From assembly GCF_001672975.1 (NCBI RefSeq), contig NZ_LZKU01000163.1:1-64000 (forward strand): a stretch of DNA of 64,000 nt, given 5' to 3'. Positions within the stretch are counted from its first letter, which is position 1. Each line of letters begins with the position of its first letter. Of this stretch, positions 33,752-42,856 are shown in pieces. The DNA is from Mycobacterium sp. 1465703.0 (GTDB lineage Bacteria > Actinomycetota > Actinomycetes > Mycobacteriales > Mycobacteriaceae). The translations under genes and the position numbers were made by a program. The notes below the pieces were generated by a model. The model searched no databases. It was not told the origin of the DNA and saw nothing but the letters and a program-made list of their open reading frames with translations.

Positions 33752-34723
33752 GTCGAGAACGCGAAGGGCCGCGGCCACGATGACATCGCGATCGGTGCTG
33801 GGTGCATCGAGCTTGCGGATCTTGGTGCGCGTGTAGAAGGTCGCGGTTCGGACGGTGACCGCCACGCGGGTCACGACTCGGTCCGCCACCAGCACATCCG
33901 TCAGCGCCTGTTCGGCCAAAGCCGTTACGGCCGTGTCCATCTCGGACCGATCGGTGAGATCTTGCGGAAAGGTGACGACGTGGCTGCGGGAACGCGGCAC
34001 CCAGGGCTCGGCGCTGACCTGGGTATCGCCACCGCCCTTGGCCAACAGCAGCAGCCACAGCCCGGTGCGTGGGCCGAACGTGGCCGTCAGCAACTCCGCA
34101 TCACTGTGGGCCAGCTGCCACACCGTTGTGATATCAAGAGCAGCAAGCTTTTTCGCGGTCTTGGGTCCGACGCTCCATAGCGCGTCGACCGGACGGTCGC
34201 CCATCAGCGGCATCCAGTTCGCATCGGTCAGCAGAAAAATGCCGCCCGGCTTCGCGAAGCCGGTGGCGACTTTGGCGCGCTGCTTGTTGTCGCTGATGCC
34301 GACCGAGCAGGACAGCCCGGTTTCCGAGGAGATGACGCTGCGAATCTGCTGGGCCACCTCGCTCGGGTCCGCCGCGGTCACCGCGACGTACGCCTCGTCC
34401 CAGCCCCACACTTCCACCGGGTGCCCCAAATCGCGCAGCACCCCCATCACCTGGTCGGACGCCGCATCGTAGGCGGCCGGGTCCGAGGGCAGGAAGGTCG
34501 CTTCGGGGCAGCGGCGCGCGGCCGCGCGCAGCGGCATGCCTGCGCGCACACCGAATTTCCGGGCCTCGTACGAGGCGCAGGTGACGACCTTGCGCGGCTC
34601 GCTCGGGTCACCGCTGCCTCCGACGATGACTGGCAGACCGGCTAATTCGGGATGTCGGCGCAACTCGACCGATGCCAGGAACTGGTCGAGGTCGACGTGC
34701 AGGATCCAGTTCGTGGTGGTCAC
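33686..34723 (-). CDS. dinP: Y-family DNA polymerase IV (DinB2/DinP)
   Basis: About 345 residues, the size of M. tuberculosis DinP (Rv3056). Catalytic metal-binding motifs are LHVDLDQFLASVE at the start and VWGWDEAYVAV in the palm. The helix-hairpin-helix region LWSVGPKTAKKLAALDITTVWQLA and the little-finger domain follow. It copies past damaged bases with low fidelity. No C-terminal beta-clamp peptide stands out. GTG 34723 overlaps the TetR stop (GTGA), so the upstream TetR is cotranscribed. Confidence 0.92.
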   Translation of the reverse strand: MTTTNWILHVDLDQFLASVELRRHPELAGLPVIVGGSGDPSEPRKVVTCASYEARKFGVRAGMPLRAAARRCPEATFLPSDPAAYDAASDQVMGVLRDLGHPVEVWGWDEAYVAVTAADPSEVAQQIRSVISSETGLSCSVGISDNKQRAKVATGFAKPGGIFLLTDANWMPLMGDRPVDALWSVGPKTAKKLAALDITTVWQLAHSDAELLTATFGPRTGLWLLLLAKGGGDTQVSAEPWVPRSRSHVVTFPQDLTDRSEMDTAVTALAEQALTDVLVADRVVTRVAVTVRTATFYTRTKIRKLDAPSTDRDVIVAAALRVLDLFELDRPVRLLGVRLELIMPD

Positions 34724-35328
34724 CGCCCGCAGAGCTTGCGCGCCAGGCTCTCCCACGCGTCACCCAACGTCGCCAGCGTGTGACCGCCCTCGGCCAATTG
34801 ATGCTCGACGTAGTCCACGTCCAGCAGCGCGAGCAGCGCGTCGGTCTGGATATCGAGGTCGCCGGAACAATCGGCCGCCTTGAGCAGCATCCGCACGTGC
34901 GTGTGCAGCACCATGGCCGGCGCGTTGTGCCGGTTCTGCGGATCGCGGTTGGCCGCAGACAGTAGTTCCCGATGGTCGTGAGCGAAACGGATGCGTTCCC
35001 GGCCGAACGCCGCCAGTCGCTCGGTCGGCGGCGCGCCGGGACCCAGCGGCGGCGGACCGAACAGGAACGCTTGCTGAACGGCCTGTTCGTCCTCGTCGAG
35101 CAGCACCATCATCAGGCCGGCCCGGCTGCCGAAGCGGCGGAACAGCGTGCCCTTGCCGACTCCGGCGGCGGCGACGATGTCGTCGGTGGTGACGGCGTCG
35201 GCGCCGCGCTCGGCGACCAGGTTTCGGGCAGCCTGGAGGAGCAGGGCGCGGTTGCGTGCCGCGTCACCCCGCTCCTGGTGCACCACCTGTGGGGTGAACA
35301 CCCGCAACTCGCCCGAGCGCTCGTTCAT
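34720..35328 (-). CDS. TetR-family regulator (Rv3055-like)
   Basis: 202 residues. HTH: ADAVTTDDIVAAAGVGKGTLFRRFGSRAGLMMVLL, residues about 43-76, then a helical sensing domain with D-H-R-E-L-L. It is divergent from the FMN reductase with a perfect palindrome in between, and it overlaps dinP downstream. It probably senses an oxidant or electrophile, since the flavin reductase would be a natural target. Confidence 0.88.
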   Translation of the reverse strand: MNERSGELRVFTPQVVHQERGDAARNRALLLQAARNLVAERGADAVTTDDIVAAAGVGKGTLFRRFGSRAGLMMVLLDEDEQAVQQAFLFGPPPLGPGAPPTERLAAFGRERIRFAHDHRELLSAANRDPQNRHNAPAMVLHTHVRMLLKAADCSGDLDIQTDALLALLDVDYVEHQLAEGGHTLATLGDAWESLARKLCGR

Positions 35329-35357
35329 TAGTGCACTTTAACGCCGCCGGAATAAAG

Positions 35358-35371
35358 CGGACTATAGTCCG
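35358..35371. promoter_or_regulatory. TetR operator palindrome
   Basis: cggactatagtccg is a perfect 14-bp palindrome lying 30 bp before the TetR start and about 48 bp before the reductase start. It is placed to control both divergent genes. Confidence 0.65.
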
Positions 35372-35418
35372 GTTAGGCCGTGCGAGGATGTACACGACAA
35401 CCGGAGGGACTTGAAGCA

Positions 35419-35973
35419 GTGGCAATCAACATTTTGGCGTTAGTGGGAAGTCTGCGGGCCGCATCGATCAACCGCCAGATCGCCGAATTGGCGCGGGAGG
35501 TCGCCGCCGACGACGTGACCGTCACGATCTTCGAAGGCCTCGCTGAACTGCCGTTCTACAACGAGGAGATCGACGAGGCGATGAACACCGACGCGCCGCC
35601 GCTGGCCCCGGTGACCGCGCTGCGCACCGCGGCGGCCGACGCGGACGCCGCCCTGGTGGTCACTCCCGAGTACAACGGCAGCATTCCGGCCGTCGTCAAG
35701 AACGCGATCGACTGGTTGTCCCGCCCGTTTGGCGACAGTGCCTTGAAAGGCAAGCCGTTGGCGGTGATCGGGGGATCCTTTGGCCGGTATGGCGGGGTGT
35801 GGGCGCACGACGAGACCCGCAAGTCCTTCGGGATCGCCGGCGCGCGGGTGGTCGAGGATCTCAAGCTCTCCGTGCCGTTCAAGACCCTGGAGGGCAAGAC
35901 GCCCGCCGAGCATTCCGAGCTGCCGGCAAAGGTGCGTGATGTGGTGGGCAAGCTGGCCGCCGAAGTCGGCTGA
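35419..35973 (+). CDS. NADPH-dependent FMN reductase (Rv3054c-like)
   Basis: 184 residues of flavodoxin fold. The FMN phosphate loop is LVGSLRAASINRQIAEL, the isoalloxazine-binding loop is VTPEYNGSIPAVVKNAIDWLSRP, and GGSFGRYGGVWAHDETRK follows. It resembles quinone/azo or chromate reductases (YieF type) that spare cells from redox cycling. GTG 35419 has GGAGGGA 10 nt upstream, so the frame extension to 35380 is not used. Confidence 0.88.
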   Translation: MAINILALVGSLRAASINRQIAELAREVAADDVTVTIFEGLAELPFYNEEIDEAMNTDAPPLAPVTALRTAAADADAALVVTPEYNGSIPAVVKNAIDWLSRPFGDSALKGKPLAVIGGSFGRYGGVWAHDETRKSFGIAGARVVEDLKLSVPFKTLEGKTPAEHSELPAKVRDVVGKLAAEVG

Positions 35974-36036
35974 TTAGCAGAAGTCAATAGGTCGCCCGTC
36001 AGGCGACCAGGGTGGTTAGTTCAATCGAATAGCAGA

Positions 36037-36060
36037 AGCCGCCAGCTCCGCCTGGCGGCT
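36037..36060 (+). terminator. Hairpin terminator-like structure
   Basis: agccgccag pairs with ctggcggct (9 bp) around a 6-nt loop, followed by ttgct. It lies 64 bp past the reductase stop. The rest of 35974-36478 holds the nrd promoter and no convincing gene. Confidence 0.55.
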
Positions 36061-36228
36061 TTGCTAGCTGTAGGCGGGCCAGTCGTCCTCGACCGGTGAT
36101 GTCGGTGGTCGCTGCTATACCAATGCACAGGGGAGCCTACGCCGGCGCGTGTGATCTGCGACACGCCGAGCGGGCGTTCGGATTTGTTCGCGGCAGCGCT
36201 CACGACCAGGGAATTTCAAAAATGTTAT

Positions 36229-36276
36229 TCAGAACATCTTGTATCTCGACATCTTGTCAGCCACTAGGTGTAGTGT
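36229..36276 (+). promoter_or_regulatory. Pair of NrdR boxes upstream of nrdHIE
   Basis: Box A at 36229-36244 (tcagaacatcttgtat) and box B at 36261-36276 (ccactaggtgtagtgt) resemble the NrdR consensus ACACWATATVTWGTGT; B is the closer match. Their starts are 32 bp apart, three helix turns, the usual NrdR arrangement. acatcttgt also recurs at 36249-36257 between them. NrdR represses ribonucleotide reductase genes when dATP is high. Confidence 0.68.
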
Positions 36277-36478
36277 TTCGAGCACCGGCAGATCCCAGGA
36301 CCGCCAAGCCAGCCAGGCTCGGTGAACCCCCCGAAATCGGCGCCGACGGGTCATTCGACCTGAACCGCCGAGCGACGGGAATCAGGGGGCCTGACGGATC
36401 GCTGAACATAGCAAAGACGCATTCCCAAAGTAGTTGCCAGTCCGTTGGGTCCCCTCTTCCGCAAAGGAGCGGCATTCT

Positions 36479-36718
36479 ATGAGCATCACCGTGTACACCA
36501 AGCCGGCGTGCGTGCAGTGCAGCGCGACCTACAAGGCGTTGGACAAGCAGGGCATCGCCTACGAGACGGTCGACATCTCGCTGGACGCCGAGGCGCGTGA
36601 TTACGTGATGGCCCTGGGGTACCTGCAGGCTCCGGTCGTGGTGGCAGGCAACGATCACTGGTCGGGTTTCCGTCCCGATCGCATCAGGGCGCTCGCCACG
36701 GCGGAACTGAGCGCGTAA
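36479..36718 (+). CDS. nrdH: Glutaredoxin-like NrdH
   Basis: 79-residue redoxin that supplies electrons to the class Ib ribonucleotide reductase. The active-site CxxC is YTKPACVQCSATYKAL near residues 11-14. The C-terminal WSGFRPDRI motif is typical of NrdH and lets thioredoxin reductase rather than glutathione reduce it. The RBS AAAGGAG precedes ATG 36479. First gene of nrdH-I-E. Confidence 0.95.
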   Translation: MSITVYTKPACVQCSATYKALDKQGIAYETVDISLDAEARDYVMALGYLQAPVVVAGNDHWSGFRPDRIRALATAELSA

Positions 36719-36745
36719 GGCAAGACGTTAGGTAAGGAGGTTGCG

Positions 36746-37192
36746 GTGCAGTCGCGCAACCTGGTCTATTTCTCCTCGGTGTCGGAGAACACCCATCGCT
36801 TCGTCGAGAAGCTGGCTATCCCCGCCACGCGGATACCGCTGCATGGCGGCATCGAGGTAGACGACCCCTACGTCCTGGTCCTGCCCACCTACGGCGGCGG
36901 GCGGGCCACTCCGGACCTGAACGCGGGCGGTTACGTCCCCAAGCAGGTCATCGCCTTTTTGAACAATGAGCACAACCGGTCGTTGATCCGCGGCGTCATT
37001 GCCGCGGGCAACAACAACTTCGGCGCCGAATTCGCTTACGCGGGCAACGTGATCTCGCGCAAGTGCGGCGTGCCGTACCTGTACCGCTTCGAACTAATGG
37101 GAACCCAAGACGACGTGGATGCCGTCCGCGCGGGCTTAGCCAATTTCTGGAAGGAACAGACGTGTCACCAACCGTCGCTGCAGAGCCTGTAA
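36746..37192 (+). CDS. nrdI: Flavodoxin-like NrdI
   Basis: 148 residues from GTG 36746 with the RBS AGGAGG. NrdI is the FMN protein that generates the oxidant needed to assemble the dimanganese-tyrosyl cofactor of NrdF. The FMN phosphate loop is [16 protein letters not shown] and the flavin-ring loop is [24 protein letters not shown] is the family's third landmark. Its 3' end overlaps nrdE by 31 bp. Confidence 0.94.
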   Translation: MQSRNLVYFSSVSENTHRFVEKLAIPATRIPLHGGIEVDDPYVLVLPTYGGGRATPDLNAGGYVPKQVIAFLNNEHNRSLIRGVIAAGNNNFGAEFAYAGNVISRKCGVPYLYRFELMGTQDDVDAVRAGLANFWKEQTCHQPSLQSL

Positions 37193-39327
37193 CCACCGGA
37201 GCCCACGCGTTGCCGGGGGAGACGGATTACCACGCGCTCAACGCGATGCTGAACCTCTATGACGCGGACGGCAAGATTCAGTTCGACAAGGACCGCGAGG
37301 CTGCGCATCAGTACTTCCTGCAGCACGTCAACCAGAACACGGTCTTCTTCCACAATCAGGACGAGAAGCTCGACTACCTGATCAAGGAGAACTATTACGA
37401 GCGCGAGGTTCTCGACCAGTACAGCCGCAACTTCGTCAAGACACTGCTGGACCGCGCCTACGCCAAGAAGTTCCGGTTCCCGACGTTTCTGGGCGCGTTC
37501 AAGTACTACACCTCCTACACGCTGAAGACGTTCGACGGAAAGCGTTACCTGGAGCGCTTCGAGGACCGCGTGGTCATGGTGGCGCTGACGCTGGCCGCCG
37601 GTGACACCGTTCTGGCCGAAAAGCTGGTCGACGAGATCATCGACGGCCGGTTTCAGCCGGCCACCCCGACGTTTCTGAACTCGGGCAAAAAGCAGCGCGG
37701 TGAGCCGGTGAGCTGCTTTCTGCTGCGCATCGAGGACAACATGGAGTCGATCGGGCGATCGATCAACTCCGCGCTGCAGCTGTCCAAGCGCGGCGGGGGA
37801 GTTGCGTTGCTGCTGAGCAACATTCGCGAGCACGGTGCCCCGATCAAGAACATCGAGAACCAGTCCTCGGGTGTCATCCCGATCATGAAGCTGCTCGAGG
37901 ACTCCTTCTCCTACGCCAACCAGCTGGGGGCCCGGCAGGGCGCCGGCGCGGTGTACCTGCATGCGCATCACCCGGACATCTACCGGTTCCTGGACACCAA
38001 GCGCGAGAACGCCGACGAGAAGATCCGGATCAAGACGCTGAGCCTGGGCGTGGTGATTCCCGACATCACCTTCGAGCTGGCCAAGAAGAACGAGGACATG
38101 TATCTGTTCTCGCCCTACGACGTCGAGCGGGTCTACGGTCTGCCGTTCGCCGACATCTCGGTCACCGAGAAGTACTACGAGATGGTCGACGACGCCCGCA
38201 TCCGCAAGACCAAGATCAAGGCGCGGGAGTTCTTCCAGACGCTGGCCGAGCTGCAGTTCGAGTCCGGTTACCCCTACATCATGTTCGAAGACACGGTGAA
38301 CCGGGCCAACCCGATCGACGGCAAGATCACCCACTCGAACCTCTGCTCGGAGATCCTGCAGGTGTCCACGCCGTCGGTGTTCAACGATGACTTGTCGTAT
38401 GCCAAAGTGGGCAAGGACATCTCGTGCAACCTGGGGTCGTTGAACATCGCCAAGACGATGGACTCGCCCGACTTCGCCCAGACCATCGAGGTCGCGATCC
38501 GCGCGCTGACGGCGGTGAGCGATCAGACGCACATCTGGTCGGTGCCTTCAATCGAGCAGGGCAACAACGAGTCTCACGCAATCGGGCTCGGCCAGATGAA
38601 CTTGCACGGCTACCTGGCCCGCGAGCGCATCCTGTATGGCTCCGAAGAAGGTGTCGACTTCACCAACATGTACTTCTACACCGTGCTCTACCATGCGTTG
38701 CGTGCGTCGAATCGCATCGCGATCGAGCGGGGGATTAAGTTCGGCGGGTTCGAGAGGTCGAAGTACGCATCGGGTGAATTCTTCGACAAGTACACCGAGC
38801 TGGTGTGGGAACCGGCCACCCCGCGGGTGCGGGAGTTGTTCGCCGAGGCGGGCATTCGCATTCCGACCCAAGAGGATTGGCAGCGGCTGAAGGAGTCCGT
38901 GCAGCAGCACGGCATCTACAACCAGAACCTGCAGGCCGTCCCGCCGACCGGGTCGATCAGCTACATCAACCACTCGACCAGTTCCATCCACCCGGTGGCG
39001 AGCAAGATCGAGATCCGCAAGGAAGGCAAGATCGGCCGCGTCTATTACCCGGCGCCGTATCTGACCAACGACAACCTGGAGTACTACCAGGACGCCTACG
39101 AGATCGGCTACGAGAAGATCATCGACACCTACGCCGCGGCCACCCAGCACGTCGACCAGGGGCTGTCGCTGACGCTGTTCTTCAAGGACACCGCCACCAC
39201 CCGAGATGTGAACAAGGCGCAGATCTACGCCTGGCGCAAGGGAATCAAGACGCTGTACTACATCCGGCTACGCCAGATGGCGCTGGAAGGCACCGAGGTC
39301 GAGGGCTGCGTGTCCTGCATGCTCTAG
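37162..39327 (+). CDS. nrdE: Class Ib ribonucleotide reductase large subunit NrdE
   Basis: 721 residues from GTG 37162, within the end of nrdI. It reduces ribonucleotides to deoxyribonucleotides. Catalytic-site cysteines sit in [17 protein letters not shown] and [11 protein letters not shown], with NLCSEI between them. The radical-transfer tyrosines are in the C-terminal third, and the tail ends in the CVSCML redox pair that NrdH reduces. An N-terminal ATP-cone for overall activity control is absent, as usual for class Ib. Confidence 0.96.
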   Translation: MSPTVAAEPVTTGAHALPGETDYHALNAMLNLYDADGKIQFDKDREAAHQYFLQHVNQNTVFFHNQDEKLDYLIKENYYEREVLDQYSRNFVKTLLDRAYAKKFRFPTFLGAFKYYTSYTLKTFDGKRYLERFEDRVVMVALTLAAGDTVLAEKLVDEIIDGRFQPATPTFLNSGKKQRGEPVSCFLLRIEDNMESIGRSINSALQLSKRGGGVALLLSNIREHGAPIKNIENQSSGVIPIMKLLEDSFSYANQLGARQGAGAVYLHAHHPDIYRFLDTKRENADEKIRIKTLSLGVVIPDITFELAKKNEDMYLFSPYDVERVYGLPFADISVTEKYYEMVDDARIRKTKIKAREFFQTLAELQFESGYPYIMFEDTVNRANPIDGKITHSNLCSEILQVSTPSVFNDDLSYAKVGKDISCNLGSLNIAKTMDSPDFAQTIEVAIRALTAVSDQTHIWSVPSIEQGNNESHAIGLGQMNLHGYLARERILYGSEEGVDFTNMYFYTVLYHALRASNRIAIERGIKFGGFERSKYASGEFFDKYTELVWEPATPRVRELFAEAGIRIPTQEDWQRLKESVQQHGIYNQNLQAVPPTGSISYINHSTSSIHPVASKIEIRKEGKIGRVYYPAPYLTNDNLEYYQDAYEIGYEKIIDTYAAATQHVDQGLSLTLFFKDTATTRDVNKAQIYAWRKGIKTLYYIRLRQMALEGTEVEGCVSCML

Positions 39328-39721
39328 GACACGCGGGCTTCGCATCGCCGAGGCCGATCGCGGGATAACACCTCCCCGCGGATACCTGCTGCCCGAGTCA
39401 CACGGCCGGGTGCGGCTTGATGTTTCTCATCGCCCCGATCGTTACGTCGTCGTGCCAGAAGCGGCGGGGCCCTGGCTGTCCGCGCTCTGCGGACAAGCGC
39501 CGCGTTATCTGGGTAGACCGGTGGTGGCGGTATCCCTAACTTTGCAGCAGACCGTGGCCGCCGCAAAACGGCGGCTGGTAAGCCCGCAAGCCATTTGGAC
39601 CGATCGACAGTCGTGCCCACCGGGACACCAGCCGTCAGGTGACCGTCCCGAACACCGTCGGCTCGACGGTCTCTTCCGTGGTATCCGCCCCCCGATCGCA
39701 CTACGAAAAGAGGATTTAGCC
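39328..39721. other. Non-coding stretch before the FAD-linked oxidase gene
   Basis: No credible gene is seen; the oxidase frame extends upstream to 39410 but only with unconserved residues. It contains a 13-bp motif shared with the methyltransferase promoter (39534-39546) and a hairpin gccgccg/cggcggc at 39557-39575. It is probably the promoter and left edge of the accessory island. Confidence 0.55.
39534..39546 (+). promoter_or_regulatory. Copy 1 of the 13-bp motif ccctaactttgca
   Basis: This exact 13-mer also occurs at 41327-41339. Both copies lie in upstream regions of island genes (176 bp before the oxidase, 63 bp before the methyltransferase), with similar following bases (g/c, then caga). 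It may be a shared activator or sigma-factor site. Confidence 0.45.
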
Positions 39722-41158
39722 GTGGTTTTCGGTTGTTCCAGTCTCTCGCCCGTCCAGCCGGAGGATGTCGCAGCCCTGGTTGCGGTGGTGTCGGGTTCGG
39801 TTCTGCTGCCGGGTGACGTGGGATACGACGACGAACGCGCCGTCTTTAACCTCAACCATGAGCTCCAGCCCGCTGTGATCGTGGTGGCGCAGTGTCCGAC
39901 CGATGTCGAGGCGGCCGTTGCCTTCGCGGCGAGACAGCGTCGCCCGGTTGCGGTGAAGGCCACCGGCCACCAGATCGTCGGCACGGCAGAAGGGGCCGTT
40001 CTGATCAATACCCGCCGGATGAACGACGTCGAGATCGACGCCGTCGGCCGCACGGCAGGGGTCGGCGCCGGGGCGATATGGGGAGAGGTGGTCGAGAAGG
40101 CGGCCGAGGCTGGGCTGGCACCGTTGAACGGGGCCAACCCCACGGTAGGGGTCGCCGGTTACACCCTGGGCGGCGGTCTGAGCCCGACCCTCGGCCGCTC
40201 CCACGGCTACGCCGCGGACCACGTGCGCTCGCTCGATGTGGTGACGGCAGACGGCGAATTGCGGCATGTCGACGCCGAATCCGATCCCGAGCTGTTTTGG
40301 GCGCTACGCGGTGGCAAAGGCAACTTCGGCGTGGTCACCAGGCTGGAGTTTGCGTTGTTTCCGGTTTCCCGCATCTACGGCGGTGCCCTCTACTTCCCAG
40401 GGGAGCACATGGCCGACGTGCTGCGCGCCTGGACTGCTTGGCACCCGAACACGCCGGAATCCATGGTCTCGTCGTTCGCGGCCCTGCGACTACCGCCGCT
40501 GCCCGAAATCCCCGAGCCGCTGCGCGGCGTGTTCACGGTGGCGCTGCGGATCGCCTACAACGGCACGGCCGAGGACGGCGAACGGATGATCGCGCCGCTC
40601 CGGGCAGTCGCGCCGACCGTGCTGGACACCGTAGCGGACATGCCGTACACGGCAGTCGCATCGATCCACGCCGAGCCGACCGAACCATTGCCATACTACG
40701 AGCGCAGCGTCATGCTGCGGGAATTCCCCGCAGAGTCGCAGGACAGGCTGGTGGAACTCGTCGGCCCGAACTCCCGAACCTCCATGTGGATCGCCGAACT
40801 GCGTGCCCTTGGCGGAGCCTGGGACCGAGAGCCGTTGGTGCCCAACGCCGTAGCGACCAGAGGTCTGCCGTATGTCTTGTTGGGCGTCGAGGTCGGTCCG
40901 AAGTCAGAGGAACGGCGGCTCAAGGAGTCGGTCGCTGCGCTGCTCGACGGGATGGCAGCCTGGCAGGCCGACCGGCGGCTGGTGAACAACCTTGCCCCTG
41001 AAGAAGCGGCCGACGTCGTCGCGATCTACGGTCCGGAATGCTACGAGCGCCTGGCGCACGTTAAGAAGATCTACGACCCGAGCAACATGTTTCGCTTCAA
41101 CCACAACGTGCTGCCGGCCGCCCGGACCGACAGTCGGCTGCCCCAGGCTCGTCCATAG
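39722..41158 (+). CDS. FAD-linked oxidase (berberine-bridge-like)
   Basis: 478 residues. The FAD_binding_4 domain is in the first half: RPVAVKATGHQIVGTAEGAVLINTRRM, then NPTVGVAGYTLGGGLSPTLGRSHGYAADHV and WALRGGKGNFGVVTRLEF. The C-terminal BBE segment reads CYERLAHVKKIYDPSNMFRFNHNV. In BBE-like enzymes the histidine of this TGHQ loop often carries covalently bound FAD. These enzymes oxidise alcohols, sugars or natural-product precursors. GTG 39722 has an RBS (AGAGGAT). It opens the accessory island. Confidence 0.85.
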   Translation: MVFGCSSLSPVQPEDVAALVAVVSGSVLLPGDVGYDDERAVFNLNHELQPAVIVVAQCPTDVEAAVAFAARQRRPVAVKATGHQIVGTAEGAVLINTRRMNDVEIDAVGRTAGVGAGAIWGEVVEKAAEAGLAPLNGANPTVGVAGYTLGGGLSPTLGRSHGYAADHVRSLDVVTADGELRHVDAESDPELFWALRGGKGNFGVVTRLEFALFPVSRIYGGALYFPGEHMADVLRAWTAWHPNTPESMVSSFAALRLPPLPEIPEPLRGVFTVALRIAYNGTAEDGERMIAPLRAVAPTVLDTVADMPYTAVASIHAEPTEPLPYYERSVMLREFPAESQDRLVELVGPNSRTSMWIAELRALGGAWDREPLVPNAVATRGLPYVLLGVEVGPKSEERRLKESVAALLDGMAAWQADRRLVNNLAPEEAADVVAIYGPECYERLAHVKKIYDPSNMFRFNHNVLPAARTDSRLPQARP

Positions 41159-41326
41159 GCCCACCATCCGGGCTTTGGTTCGTGATTTGGGCGTCAATTG
41201 GCTGCCTGGATCGCGATGCATCTGCATCGACTTTCCCTGTGCGCGGTATCACGCACTGTGGGCGTCGAACCTCCGCGCTTTCCGGCTACCGACCGCGCCA
41301 TTCGAGTAGACTGGCCGTCGTCGTAG

Positions 41327-41339
41327 CCCTAACTTTGCA
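41327..41339 (+). promoter_or_regulatory. Copy 2 of the 13-bp motif ccctaactttgca
   Basis: Identical to the copy at 39534-39546. It lies 63 bp before the methyltransferase start, in a 243-bp gap with no gene. Confidence 0.45.
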
Positions 41340-41401
41340 CCAGAAAGCGGCCTGAACGAGGGTGACTCGTTCGGGCGCAAGGTGATTCAAAGGGGCGAAC
41401 A

Positions 41402-42301
41402 ATGCCACGGACCCATGACGATAGTTGGGACCTCAAGACGGGGGTGGGCGCGACCGCCACACTGGTCGCTGCGGCGCGGGCGGTCGCCAGTAGGCAACCC
41501 GATCCGGTGATCCGCGACCCGTTCGCCGAAGTGTTGGTCAGGGCGGTCGGACTGAAACTGTTCACCCAAATTGTCGACGGCGCAATCAATTTCTCTGACC
41601 TCGAAGCCGACTGGATGCCGGACTACTTCGGCGTGCGGACCAGAACCCTCGATGACTTTGCCCGCCAAGCGTGTCGAGCCGGCATCCGCCAAGCGGTGAT
41701 TTTGGCCTCTGGACTGGATTGTCGGGCTTACCGATTGGACTGGCCGCCGGCGACGGCCATCTACGAGATCGATCAACCCCAGGTCATCGGGTGGAAGCGG
41801 CGCGTCTTGACCGGCTTGGGCTGGGCACCTGCCGAAGGACACCATTGCTTGGGCATCGATCTGCGTCAGGACTGGTCGACAGCGTTGCGGCAAAACGGTT
41901 TCGACGCCACGCAGCCGACCGTCTGGATCGTCGAGGGGCTTCTCATCGGATATCTTCCGCCGGAGGGACACGACCAGATTCTCGACGCGATCACCAATTT
42001 GAGTGCTCCCGGTAGCCAACTTGGGGCGGATTACGTCGAGACTCCCAGAACCGATGCGCTCGGCGAAATTCTGAGAAAACGCCACGCGGTATGGAATCAA
42101 TTAGACCCCGAGATCGACCTGCGCAGTGTAACTTTCGCCGGACAGCACACAGACACCGCCAAGTATCTGGCCGAACGCGACTGGACGACGCGCAGTGCTG
42201 AGATCGCCGACGTCTTCAACGCGGCCGGACGGCCCGCTCTCAGTGCCGACGGCTTAGTCGAGTTGAGTTTCACGCGGATGCTGAGCGCAGTGCGCATTTA
42301 A
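41402..42301 (+). CDS. SAM-dependent methyltransferase (mycobacterial LCMT/Ppm-like family)
   Basis: 299 residues of the family often annotated as putative SAM-dependent methyltransferase with many copies per mycobacterial genome. Landmarks are DDSWDLKTGVGATATLVAAARA, the RT-x-x-x-D-F segment, the SAM loop VILASGLDCRAYRL, the acidic YEIDQPQVI and TVWIVEGLLIGYLPP. Members methylate carboxylates or hydroxyls of lipids or small metabolites. It lies between the oxidase and MmpS/MmpL, so a product exported by MmpL is a reasonable guess. Confidence 0.85.
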   Translation: MPRTHDDSWDLKTGVGATATLVAAARAVASRQPDPVIRDPFAEVLVRAVGLKLFTQIVDGAINFSDLEADWMPDYFGVRTRTLDDFARQACRAGIRQAVILASGLDCRAYRLDWPPATAIYEIDQPQVIGWKRRVLTGLGWAPAEGHHCLGIDLRQDWSTALRQNGFDATQPTVWIVEGLLIGYLPPEGHDQILDAITNLSAPGSQLGADYVETPRTDALGEILRKRHAVWNQLDPEIDLRSVTFAGQHTDTAKYLAERDWTTRSAEIADVFNAAGRPALSADGLVELSFTRMLSAVRI

Positions 42302-42412
42302 CGCGTCCTGCGGCGGCTCAACTCCATCGTCGCGACCACCCATCGCTCATGCGGCCACGGTGGTCCACCTGTTTCGATTTCTCGTTGTGAGTGCCCGAGG
42401 AGGGTCATCGTC

Positions 42413-42856
42413 ATGGTCACGTCTCTACGCCGGCGACTGGTCAGCAAGCTGTGGCTACCTACCCTGGTGGTCGTCGTTGCCGTCTTGGCGGGGACCGTCA
42501 TCGATTCCGCGCACAGGATCTTCGGTTCCCAGGATCGAACCCGGAGCCCGGGCGACAAATTCTCGATAGCTCAGTTCAATCCCAAACGCATCGAATACGA
42601 CGTGTTCGGCGATTTGGCAGGCTGGGGGAGGGTCAGCTATTGGGATGTGAACTCGCACGCAATCGCCGTCGACCTGGCGACGTTGCCCTGGACGCATACC
42701 GAAGTCACGGTGTTGACGACCGCGACCGCTGACATCACCGCGCAGGTCGCCGGAGGCAATGTCGGCTGCCGCATCATCGTCGACGGCCAGGTGCGTTCCG
42801 AACACACCGCCACGGGTGAGCACGCCGGGGTCTGGTGCCAGGTGCTGTCCGCATGA
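42413..42856 (+). CDS. MmpS-family accessory membrane protein
   Basis: 147 residues with one N-terminal helix (LWLPTLVVVVAVLAGTVI) and a periplasmic beta-sandwich: IEYDVFGDLAGWGRVSYWDVN, then LPWTHTEVTVLTTATADITAQVAGGNVGCRIIVDGQV and a paired CQ near the end. This is the MmpS signature. MmpS proteins assist the cognate MmpL in exporting siderophores or lipids. The stop overlaps the MmpL start (ATGA). Confidence 0.9.
   Translation: MVTSLRRRLVSKLWLPTLVVVVAVLAGTVIDSAHRIFGSQDRTRSPGDKFSIAQFNPKRIEYDVFGDLAGWGRVSYWDVNSHAIAVDLATLPWTHTEVTVLTTATADITAQVAGGNVGCRIIVDGQVRSEHTATGEHAGVWCQVLSA

Noticed and set aside
36096..36482. 128-codon frame upstream of nrdH
   Set aside because: It covers the NrdR boxes and the nrdH RBS, has no RBS of its own and no recognisable domain.
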